64,000 nt of DNA from Clostridiales bacterium (GTDB lineage Bacteria > Bacillota > Clostridia > Christensenellales > Aristaeellaceae): positions 88,923-152,922 of the forward strand of contig JAILIE010000065.1 in NCBI GenBank assembly GCA_024695415.1. The letters run 5' to 3'. Shown piece after piece: positions 53,545-61,547 of the stretch (positions are counted from its first letter, which is position 1; each line of letters begins with the position of its first letter). Made by a program: the position numbers and the translations under genes. Below the pieces are notes generated by a model that worked only from the letters and a program-made list of their open reading frames with translations, was not told the DNA's origin and did not search any database.

Positions 53545-56142
53545 TTACTGTTTCCGGGCCTTTTCCCGCAGGAGGAAAAGCTTGTTGATCGCGTCCATCG
53601 GGGTCAGCGCCGTGACGTCCAGGTCCTGCAGCTCCTGGATAATCTCCAGTTTGCCGAAATCGAACAGGTCCAGCTGCTCGTTCATGCGCGCCTGTTCCTT
53701 CTCGCCGAGGATGTTCCGGCCGATCTGGTTCTGGTTGATATCGCTGACTTCCAGCCGGGCCTGGATCTCATGGGCGCGGACAATCACCGGGCGCGGGATG
53801 CCGGCCAGCCGCGCCACATGGACGCCGAAGCTCTTGTCGGCGCCGCCACGGACGATCTTCCGCATGAAGATGACGTCCTCCCCGTGCTCCTTGACGGAAA
53901 TGCAATAATTCTTGATCCCGTCCATATGGCCTTCCAGCTCGCTGAGCTCGTGGTAGTGGGTCGCGAACAGCGTTTTCGCGCCGATCCGGTTTTTGTCGCA
54001 GATGTATTCCACCACCGCCCAGGCGATAGCCAGGCCGTCGAACGTGCTGGTTCCCCGTCCGATTTCATCCAGGATAATCAGGCTGTCCCGGGTGGCGTTC
54101 CGCAGGATATAAGCGGTTTCGCTCATCTCGACCATGAAGGTGCTCTGGCCGCTGGCAAGGTCGTCCGAAGCGCCGACCCGTGTGAAGATGCGGTCACAGA
54201 CCGGCAGTCGCGCTTCCGCGGCCGGGACGAAGGAGCCGATCTGTGCCATCAGGCAGATCAGGGCAACCTGGCGCATATAGGTGCTCTTGCCGGCCATGTT
54301 CGGCCCGGTGATGATCATCATCCGGTTGTCGTCGCAGTCCAGCGTCGTATCGTTCGGAACGAACATGTTTTCCCCGAGGCTCTGTTCCACGACCGGATGC
54401 CGGCCTTCCCGGATGTACAGCGTTCCGTCCTGAACGATCTGGGGGCGTACATAACGGTTTTCCACAGCGACGCGGCTCAGGCTCTGGTAAACATCCAGCT
54501 GTTTGAGCGCGGCGGCGGTTTTCTGGATCCGGTTGATCTCCCCGGCGATCCGGTCCCGGATTTCGTTGAAAAGCTGGAGCTCCAGGCGGATGCTCTGCTC
54601 CTGCGCGCCGATGATCTTCTGTTCGACTTCCTTGAGTTCGGGGGTCATGAAGCGCTCGGCGTTGGTCAGCGTCTGCTTGCGGATATACCGCTCCGGCACC
54701 TGGGAGAGAAAGCTCCTGGTAATCTCGATATAGTAGCCGAAAACCTTGTTGTACTGGATCCGCAGGTTCCGGATCCCGGTGGCGTCCCGCTCCTTCTGTT
54801 CCAGGTCCAGGATCCACTGTTTCCCGTTGGTCTGGGCCGCGCGGTAATCGTCCAGCAGCGGATGGTATCCGTCCCGGATGATGCCACCCTCGGTGATGAC
54901 CACCGGCGCGTCCGGATGAATCGACTTCTCCAGCAGCGAGCAGATATCCTCCAGGGGGTCCAGGTCGTCCCGGATCTGAAGGACCGCTTCGCTCCGGGCA
55001 TCCTGGAGAAGATCGCGGATCGCCGGGATCTTTTTCATGCTGGCGCACAGCGCCAGGCAGTCCCGCGCGTTCAGGTTCCGGTACGCGACCTTGCTGAGCA
55101 GGCGTTCCATATCATAGACGCCTTCCAGTTCGTCGGAAAGGGTCATGGCCAGCACGCGCCGGCTGACCAGCTCGCTGACGGCGTCCAGCCGCGTGTTGAT
55201 TTCCCCGGGACGAAGCAGCGGCATTTCCACCCAGCTCCGCAGGAGGCGGCTGCCCATCGCCGTGCTCGTCCGGTCCAGCAAATCGAGCAGGGTTCCCTTC
55301 CGGCCCTTTCCGCGCAGGCTTTCGGTTAGCTCCAGGTTCCGGCGGGTATTCTGGTCCAGCAGCATCCCGCTGCCGGACATGGAATAACGCAGCGACGTGA
55401 TATGCTCCAGGTCGTTTTTCTGGGTTTCCGTAAGATACCTCATCAGCGCGCCGGCGGCGCACACGGCATGCCGGTGCTCCTCCAGGCCCAGGCCGGTCAG
55501 GTTGGTGAGGCGGAAATGGCGGAGCAGGGATTCTTTCGCGTTACGGTACTGGAACCATTCCGGCTTCTGCTCACTGACCGCGCATTCCAGGTCCCCGGCA
55601 TTCTGCCTGAGCATCACGGCGTCGGAGCAGATGATTTCCATGGGGCTGTTGCGGAGAATCTCAGACCGCAGGAGCCCCGCGGCCGGTTCGGAGGCGGTGA
55701 ACTCCCCGGTGGATACGTCGATGCAGGCCAGGCCGGTTTTCTTTCCGTCAAAGCAGACGCTCATGAGGTAGTTGTTTGCCTTTTCGTCCAGCATGGAAGG
55801 GTCCGTGACGGTTCCGGCGGTCAGGACGCGGACCACGTCGCGCTTTACCAGTCCCTTTGCCAGCGCCGGATCCTCCATCTGCTCACAGATCGCGACCTTG
55901 TAACCCCTGGAGATCAGTTTTTCCACATAGCTGTTGACGGAATGGAACGGCACGCCGCACATCGGTGCCCTTTCCTCCAGCCCGCAGTCCTTGCCGGTCA
56001 GCGTCAGCTCCAGTTCCCGGGAGGCTGTTTTCGCATCGTCAAAAAACAGCTCGTAGAAATCCCCCAGCCGGAACAGGAGCAGACAGTCCGGGTATTGTTC
56101 ATGGATCTGCAGGTATTGCTGCATCATCGGAGAAATCGCCAT
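53545..56142 (-). CDS. mutS: DNA mismatch repair protein MutS
   Basis: MutS recognises base mismatches and small loops. The 865 residues include the mismatch-contact motif GDFYELFFDDA near residue 25, a clamp and connector region, and the ABC ATPase with Walker A GPNMAGKSTYMRQV near residue 600 and DEIGRGTSTFDGLAI. ATG 56142 is used because GAAGGA is 10 bp upstream and the normal AISPMMQQYLQIHEQ start follows; a longer frame has no support. Confidence 0.97.
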   Translation of the reverse strand: MAISPMMQQYLQIHEQYPDCLLLFRLGDFYELFFDDAKTASRELELTLTGKDCGLEERAPMCGVPFHSVNSYVEKLISRGYKVAICEQMEDPALAKGLVKRDVVRVLTAGTVTDPSMLDEKANNYLMSVCFDGKKTGLACIDVSTGEFTASEPAAGLLRSEILRNSPMEIICSDAVMLRQNAGDLECAVSEQKPEWFQYRNAKESLLRHFRLTNLTGLGLEEHRHAVCAAGALMRYLTETQKNDLEHITSLRYSMSGSGMLLDQNTRRNLELTESLRGKGRKGTLLDLLDRTSTAMGSRLLRSWVEMPLLRPGEINTRLDAVSELVSRRVLAMTLSDELEGVYDMERLLSKVAYRNLNARDCLALCASMKKIPAIRDLLQDARSEAVLQIRDDLDPLEDICSLLEKSIHPDAPVVITEGGIIRDGYHPLLDDYRAAQTNGKQWILDLEQKERDATGIRNLRIQYNKVFGYYIEITRSFLSQVPERYIRKQTLTNAERFMTPELKEVEQKIIGAQEQSIRLELQLFNEIRDRIAGEINRIQKTAAALKQLDVYQSLSRVAVENRYVRPQIVQDGTLYIREGRHPVVEQSLGENMFVPNDTTLDCDDNRMMIITGPNMAGKSTYMRQVALICLMAQIGSFVPAAEARLPVCDRIFTRVGASDDLASGQSTFMVEMSETAYILRNATRDSLIILDEIGRGTSTFDGLAIAWAVVEYICDKNRIGAKTLFATHYHELSELEGHMDGIKNYCISVKEHGEDVIFMRKIVRGGADKSFGVHVARLAGIPRPVIVRAHEIQARLEVSDINQNQIGRNILGEKEQARMNEQLDLFDFGKLEIIQELQDLDVTALTPMDAINKLFLLREKARKQ

Positions 56143-56159
56143 GCCTGATTGTCCTTCTT

Positions 56160-56564
56160 TCAGCGGCAGCCGCCGCACTGATCGCATTGCCCGGAGCATC
56201 CGCCGGAGGCGCCCTGGTCATCCACGGTGCCGGTGATGACCAGCCGCAGGATCTGGTTCACGTTGTCCATCATCGTCTGGAAATCCTTCCGCGCTTTCCG
56301 GAGGGCGATGATCTTCTCGTTCTCATTCATCCGGGTCTCGGCTTTTTCCATTTCCTCCCCGGCAGTTTTCAGCTGTTCCGGATCCATATCCGCGGAAGAA
56401 AGAATATCCTCCACATTCTGCCGGCACGCGATCATGTCGCCCATCAGCCGGGTGGCTTCCGGATCGTGGCGGACCTCCCCTTCCAGCCGTTTCATATCCT
56501 GGTACAGTTCGCTGTCCAGGATGGCTTCCGCCAGTTCCTGGGCTTTCTGCATCACCTGTTTCAT
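56160..56564 (-). CDS. YlbF/YmcA family protein with C-terminal cysteine tail
   Basis: The 134 residues are mostly helical (MQKAQELAEAILDSELYQDM, MGDMIACRQNVEDILSSA), typical of the YlbF/YmcA family. The C-terminus is a Cys-rich tail (GGCSGQCDQCGGCR). In Bacillus, YlbF, YmcA and YaaT form the Ric complex that carries iron-sulfur clusters and affects RNase Y; the tail here could ligate such a cluster. Its start overlaps the miaB stop (ATGA). No RicT (YaaT) gene is in the window. Confidence 0.85.
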   Translation of the reverse strand: MKQVMQKAQELAEAILDSELYQDMKRLEGEVRHDPEATRLMGDMIACRQNVEDILSSADMDPEQLKTAGEEMEKAETRMNENEKIIALRKARKDFQTMMDNVNQILRLVITGTVDDQGASGGCSGQCDQCGGCR

Positions 56565-57967
56565 TTCTCTTCTTTCCTTTCCGCGGTCAGTGTATTGTTT
56601 TTCAGGCCCTTTACCCGGCAGGGCACGATCTTTCCGATATCCTCCGGGCCGCCCGGCAGCGTGATGGAAACGCCGTGCTTCCCCTTGCCGGACACTTCGG
56701 CGCCGCTCCGCCGGCTGATGCCCTCCACCAGGACTTCCTCCTCCATGCCGAGGAAGCGACCGAGCGTGGTCCGCTGCAGGTCCTCCTGCAGCGCGATCAG
56801 CTCGCGGATCCGCCGGTTGGATACGTCCTCGGGAACCTGGTCCGGCATGTACGCGGCGCGTGTGCCGACGCGGGGGGAATAGATAAACGTGAAGGCGCTG
56901 TCATACCGGATTTCCCGCACGAGATCCATGGTATCGCCGAAGTCTTCCTCCGTTTCCCCCGGGAAGCCGACGATGATGTCGGTGCTCAGGCCGATCCCCG
57001 GAACAGCGGACCGGAGGGACTGAACCCTTTCGATATACCGTTCCCGGGTATAGCGCCGGTTCATTTTCTCCAGGATCCGGTTGCTGCCGCTCTGGACCGG
57101 CAGGTGGAACTGGGGCAGGATATGCGCGCTCCCGGCCATTGTTTCGATCAGCTCGTCGGACAGGTCCTTGGGATGGCTGGTCATGAAGCGGATCCGGGGA
57201 ACGCTCATCCGGTCCAGCTGCCCGAGCAGCCAGGCAAAGGAAACCGGGTTTTCCAGCCCTTTTCCGTAGCTGTTCACGTTCTGCCCGAGCAGCATGATTT
57301 CGCGGACTCCGGAGGAAAGCAGCTGTTCCGCCTCTCTCAGGATCGCCCCGGGTTCCCGGCTTCTTTCCCGGCCGCGCACAAAGGGCACGATACAGTAACT
57401 GCAGAAATTGTCACAACCGTACATGACGGTCAGGTACGCGGATTCCGGGCGGAGCCGGCTGACGGGCAGTCCCTCCGGAATCACGTCCTCCTTGTCCACC
57501 TCGACCACCGGCTCGTTCTTTTCCAGCGTCATGCAGAGAAGTTCCGGGAAGCGGTGCAGGTTGGAGGTGCCGAAGGCCAGGTCAATGAACCGGTACTGTT
57601 TCAGGATCCGTTCCGCCATGCCGGGTTCCTGGATCATGCACCCGCATACGGCGATGATCAGCTCCGGCCGGGTTTTCCGGACCTCCTTCAGCCAGGTGAT
57701 ATTGCCCAGGGCCCTGCGTTCGGCGTTGTCCCGCACACAGCAGGTATTGAAGATGACGAAATCCGCTTCCTCCCGCTTCGGGGCGGGCGTCATGCCCATC
57801 TCGTCCAGCATGCCGGCCAGTTTTTCCGAGTCATGGGCGTTCATCTGGCAGCCGTAGGTAACGATATGATAGGTTTTCGGCCGGTGCGGCATCGTGGCGA
57901 TCTCCCGGATGAATTCCTGCTGGCGCGCGATTTCCTCCGGGGTTACCACCGGGTTGATCCTGTTCAT
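56561..57967 (-). CDS. miaB: tRNA-2-methylthio-N6-dimethylallyladenosine synthase MiaB
   Basis: The radical SAM enzyme adds a methylthio group to i6A37 of tRNA, after MiaA. The 468 residues contain three N-terminal cluster cysteines (TYGCQMNAHDSE, FNTCCVRDNAE, VCGCMIQ), the radical SAM motif CDNFCSYCIVPFVRGRERS near residue 195, and a C-terminal TRAM domain. ATG 57967 is weakly served by AAAGGA 12 bp upstream. It heads the miaB-ymcA-mutS-mutL-miaA-ynbB set. Confidence 0.96.
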   Translation of the reverse strand: MNRINPVVTPEEIARQQEFIREIATMPHRPKTYHIVTYGCQMNAHDSEKLAGMLDEMGMTPAPKREEADFVIFNTCCVRDNAERRALGNITWLKEVRKTRPELIIAVCGCMIQEPGMAERILKQYRFIDLAFGTSNLHRFPELLCMTLEKNEPVVEVDKEDVIPEGLPVSRLRPESAYLTVMYGCDNFCSYCIVPFVRGRERSREPGAILREAEQLLSSGVREIMLLGQNVNSYGKGLENPVSFAWLLGQLDRMSVPRIRFMTSHPKDLSDELIETMAGSAHILPQFHLPVQSGSNRILEKMNRRYTRERYIERVQSLRSAVPGIGLSTDIIVGFPGETEEDFGDTMDLVREIRYDSAFTFIYSPRVGTRAAYMPDQVPEDVSNRRIRELIALQEDLQRTTLGRFLGMEEEVLVEGISRRSGAEVSGKGKHGVSITLPGGPEDIGKIVPCRVKGLKNNTLTAERKEEK

Positions 57968-57992
57968 CGATGATTAAAATCCTTTCCAAAAG

Positions 57993-59015
57993 TCAGTTCC
58001 TTTTCCGGGTCATCTCCAGGAGGCCGAGGTTCGTCCATCCGTGGATGACCGTCTTCCGGCGGTCCGCAGCGAACGCCTCTGTGATCCTCTCCTGTACCGC
58101 ATCCCGCTGGGCAGAGGTGTCCATGTCGATAAAATCGATCAGGATGATGCCGCAGATATTCCGCAGGCGGACCTGCGCGGCGATGGCGGCGCAGGCTTCC
58201 AGGTTGACGGAAAGGACGGTGGCATCCTTGTTTTCCAGGACGGAGGAAGCGGTGTTCACGTCGATCACAGTCATCGCCTCGCACCGGTCGATCACGATAT
58301 TTCCGCCGCCGGTGAGCGTAACCCTGCGGTCGGCGGCTTTCCGGAGCTGCTCTGTGATCATCGGCTCTGTCTCTTCGGTCTCGAGAATCCGGAGGGGACC
58401 CCGGGAGGAGTAATCGTCTGTCAGCTGCCGTCGGATGTCCGCGGAATACAGGATGGTGCCCGGCGCGGACTCTTCCGATGCCTTCCGCCGCACCTCATCC
58501 CACTTTTCCTGAAGCAATCTGGTTTCGCCGCGGATTTCGTCCTCCGTCGCCGGCAGGGCGGCTTCCCGCATGACCAGTCCGAATTCGCCGCCGGATATCC
58601 GCTGACCGGTCTCCAGCAGCCGCTGCCTTTCCGCCGGATCCTTGACGCGGCTGCTGACGCCGATATACCGGTTCATCGGCATCAGGATCACATACTGTCC
58701 GGGAAATGTCAGGTCCCGGGTCAGGTACGCGCCCTTCTCCCCGTTTTCCTCCTTTTTGACCTGGACCGGAAAACGGTCCCCCGAATGGATCGGGGTATCC
58801 CGGAAGGTGAGACTGTTCTCCTTCAGCGGGAGAAACCCGGCCTTCGCCCGTCCGATGTCCGTAAAGATGCATTCCAGTCCCGGCATGATTCTTCCGGCTT
58901 TCGCCATCAGGATATCCCCGGTCTGTTCCTGTCCGTCCAGGGGGATATACTCCACCAGGACGCCATCCTCCGTCACCGCGCAGGAAGAGGCGCTCAAATG
59001 CAGGCATCTGTCCAT
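57993..59015 (-). CDS. Short RNase E/G-family protein
   Basis: The 340 residues have the S1 domain (GRIMPGLECIFTDIGRAKAGFL), the 5'-sensor region and the DNase I-like active site, with acidic metal ligands near Asp252 (TVIDVNTAS) and in LIDFIDMDT (residues 293-299). It ends directly after GLLEMTRKRN, so the zinc-link cysteines (CPxC type) and the C-terminal dimer domain of RNase G are absent. The sensor motif reads R150-E151-A-A where E. coli has Arg-Thr. About 30 residues of the DNase-like domain are also missing. It probably cleaves RNA, but with altered 5'-end sensing. Confidence 0.85.
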   Translation of the reverse strand: MDRCLHLSASSCAVTEDGVLVEYIPLDGQEQTGDILMAKAGRIMPGLECIFTDIGRAKAGFLPLKENSLTFRDTPIHSGDRFPVQVKKEENGEKGAYLTRDLTFPGQYVILMPMNRYIGVSSRVKDPAERQRLLETGQRISGGEFGLVMREAALPATEDEIRGETRLLQEKWDEVRRKASEESAPGTILYSADIRRQLTDDYSSRGPLRILETEETEPMITEQLRKAADRRVTLTGGGNIVIDRCEAMTVIDVNTASSVLENKDATVLSVNLEACAAIAAQVRLRNICGIILIDFIDMDTSAQRDAVQERITEAFAADRRKTVIHGWTNLGLLEMTRKRN

Positions 59016-59020
59016 TATGA

Positions 59021-59695
59021 TTACAGCTGTTCCAGCGGAACCAGCTTTCCTTCCTCATCTTTTCCGAGCAGTTCCTTCCGGATGACCAGCGTCCGGATTT
59101 CCCGGTCCAGGCCGGCTTCCCGGGAAAGCGCTTCCATCAGCATCCCGGGTTTGCAGGCTTCGCGTTCCGTCAGGGCCAGGGTGGCGAAGATGGACTGTCC
59201 GGAACCCTCCAGAACGTAAATCAGCGGCCGGATGTCACATTCTTTCACCGCGGTTTTGGTTTTCCGCGTCGCGGTGACCGACTCCTTCGCCATCATGGCG
59301 GGGATGGCCGGGATCAGTTTTTCCGCGCAATCAGGATCCCGCAGGACGATCTCATAGGAGGCCGCGCACAGCATGCCCATCAGGGACGGATGGCGGTCAT
59401 CCACGGCCCGGGCAGCGGAAAGCTGCAGCTCCGGGGGCATCGCGCGGTTCATCCGCTCGAGGAACTCCGCCTCGGAAACCCCGGAAGCCATGGTCACGTC
59501 CAGGATTTCCCGGCGTCCGCAGGCGCCGGTGCTGAGCGCAGAGGCGAAGGTGATCAGGATATGCGGGTTGAAGCCGTTGGAATAGGCCACCGGCAGTCCG
59601 CTTCTCCGAAGGCCGCGCTGAAAGCTGCGCTGAATGTCCAGATGGCCGATGTGACGGATCCGCTCCCCTTTCTCAAACACTCCCAGCATTCGCAT
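59021..59695 (-). CDS. DUF2344 family protein (TIGR03936)
   Basis: The 224 residues match the DUF2344 family, which is normally fused to or next to the TIGR03960 radical SAM protein. Landmarks are IRHIGHLDIQRSFQRGLRRSGLPVAYSNGFNPH near the start and the middle ALSTGACGRREILDVTM. The biochemical function is unknown; a role in RNA modification is often suggested. It overlaps the radical SAM gene by 23 bp, and GGGGGTG precedes the ATG. Confidence 0.9.
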   Translation of the reverse strand: MRMLGVFEKGERIRHIGHLDIQRSFQRGLRRSGLPVAYSNGFNPHILITFASALSTGACGRREILDVTMASGVSEAEFLERMNRAMPPELQLSAARAVDDRHPSLMGMLCAASYEIVLRDPDCAEKLIPAIPAMMAKESVTATRKTKTAVKECDIRPLIYVLEGSGQSIFATLALTEREACKPGMLMEALSREAGLDREIRTLVIRKELLGKDEEGKLVPLEQL

Positions 59696-61532
59696 AGCCG
59701 CACACCCCCTTCCACCGCTGCAGGCCGCATCCGTTGCATCCCTGCCGGCAGTCCTTTGTGGTCAGCGCCTGTTCGCTCTTTTTCTTTTCGCGCAGCAGGA
59801 ACGCCTTGGTAATTCCACTGTCGATATGGTCCCAGGGAAGGATTTCCTCCGGATCCCGGACCCGGTTGGCATAGAAGGCGGGATCCAGTCCGCATTCCCG
59901 AAAGGCTTCCATCCACGTGTCAAAGCGGAAGGTTTCGGTCCATCCGTCCAGGATACAGCCTTTTTCATAGGCGCGCTTCAGTACCGCGCCGATCCGGCGG
60001 TCCCCGCGTGCGAAGCAGGCCTCCAGGAAGCTCAGGTAGGGTTCATGCCAGTTGAAATGGACGCCCTTGATGTTCAGTACCTTTTTCAGGTGATCCTGTT
60101 TCCCGATGATTTCCGGAATCGTGTTCTGCGCGTCCCACTGGAAGGGCGTAAAGGGCTTGGGGACGAAGGTGCTCGCGCTGACCGTGACCCGCAGGCCCTT
60201 GGCGCGTTTTTCCTTCGGTACGCGGAAGTATTCCTCCACGACCTTCCGGGCCAGGTCGGCGATCCCGTCCAGGTCCTCGGTGGTCTCGGTCGGGAGTCCG
60301 TCCATGAAATACAGCTTGACGCTGCTCCAGCCGCCTTCAAACGCGTCCCGGACCTTCTCCAGCAGGTCCTCCTCAGTCACGCCCTTGTTGATGACGTCGC
60401 GCATGCGCTGGGTGCCGGCTTCCGGCGCGAAGGTGAGGCTGGTTTTCTTCACCTGCTGGGTTTCCTCCAGGCTTTCCTTCAGCACGCTGTCGATCCTCAG
60501 GCTCGGCAGGGAGATGGATACCCGCTGGTCCTTCAGGCGGCGCATCAGTTCCCGGATCAGCTCCGGCAGGCAGGAATAGTCTCCGCTGGACAGGCTGCTC
60601 AGGCTGATTTCCTCATATCCCGTGGAGCGGTACAGCTTTTCCGCCAGGTCGATCAGTTTCTCCATGCTCCGCTCCCGTACCGGGCGGTAGAGCATGCCGG
60701 CCTGGCAGAAGCGGCATCCGCGCGTGCATCCGCGCATGATTTCCAGCATGATCCGGTCAAAGACCACTTCCGTATAGGGAACCGGGATTTCCTCCGGATA
60801 GTAGGTCTGGTTCAGGTCGGTTACGACGCGTTTGCGGATCACGGCCGGCGCTTCCCCGCAGTTGGGCCGGAAAGCGGTGATCACACCTGAGTCGTCATAT
60901 TCCACGTCATACAGGGAAGGAACGTAGACGCCTTCCAGCGCGGCGAGATTCCGGAGGCACTCCGCGCGGGTCAGGCCTTTCTCCTTCCGCTCTAGGATCA
61001 CCCGGTTCAGTTCAGTCATGACATCCTCGCCGTCGCCGATCATGAACGCGTCGATGAAGTCGGCGAGCGGTTCGGGATTGAAGGCGCAGGGTCCGCCGGC
61101 GACCACGATCGGGTCGTTTTCGCCGCGGTCTTTATTCTCCAGGGGTACGCCGCCCAGGTCCATCATGGCGAGGATGTTGCTGTAGCTCATTTCATACTGC
61201 AGCGTAAAGCCGATGACGTCGAAGTCGGACAACGGGCGGCGGCTTTCCATGGACAAAAGGGGCAGTTCCTCCGCTTTCATCAGCTCGATCATGTCGGTCC
61301 ACGGCATGAAGAACCGCTCGCAGAGGCTCCAGGGCTCCCGGTTGATCAGCCCGTACAGGATTTTCATCCCCAGGTGGCTCATGCCGACCTCATAGGTGTC
61401 CGGAAAACAGAAACCGAAATGAAGGGGGCACTCCTCCCACCGCTTGATCGTGGTGTTCATCTCGCCGCCGGTATAGCGCGGAGCCTTCTGTACTTTTTCC
61501 AGGATTTTCTCCATCCGCTCGTTGTAGTCCAT
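59673..61532 (-). CDS. Radical SAM protein, TIGR03960 family with B12-binding-like domain
   Basis: The 619 residues include an N-terminal cobalamin-binding-like region (FPDTYEVGMSHLGMKILYG) and the radical SAM cluster motif GCTRGCRFCQAGMLYRPVRERS near residue 270. A C-terminal Cys cluster (DCRQGCNGCGLQRWKGVC) suggests an additional metal site. The function is unknown. Its constant partner DUF2344 follows, and an RNase E/G gene completes the group, as in many Firmicutes. It lies 15 bp from the peptidase gene upstream. Confidence 0.9.
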   Translation of the reverse strand: MDYNERMEKILEKVQKAPRYTGGEMNTTIKRWEECPLHFGFCFPDTYEVGMSHLGMKILYGLINREPWSLCERFFMPWTDMIELMKAEELPLLSMESRRPLSDFDVIGFTLQYEMSYSNILAMMDLGGVPLENKDRGENDPIVVAGGPCAFNPEPLADFIDAFMIGDGEDVMTELNRVILERKEKGLTRAECLRNLAALEGVYVPSLYDVEYDDSGVITAFRPNCGEAPAVIRKRVVTDLNQTYYPEEIPVPYTEVVFDRIMLEIMRGCTRGCRFCQAGMLYRPVRERSMEKLIDLAEKLYRSTGYEEISLSSLSSGDYSCLPELIRELMRRLKDQRVSISLPSLRIDSVLKESLEETQQVKKTSLTFAPEAGTQRMRDVINKGVTEEDLLEKVRDAFEGGWSSVKLYFMDGLPTETTEDLDGIADLARKVVEEYFRVPKEKRAKGLRVTVSASTFVPKPFTPFQWDAQNTIPEIIGKQDHLKKVLNIKGVHFNWHEPYLSFLEACFARGDRRIGAVLKRAYEKGCILDGWTETFRFDTWMEAFRECGLDPAFYANRVRDPEEILPWDHIDSGITKAFLLREKKKSEQALTTKDCRQGCNGCGLQRWKGVCGYANAGSV

Positions 61533-61547
61533 GTCTCGGATGCTCCT

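Noticed and set aside
51282..55329. Two long plus-strand frames opposite miaA, mutL and mutS
   Set aside because: They are antisense shadows of genes with clear family motifs.
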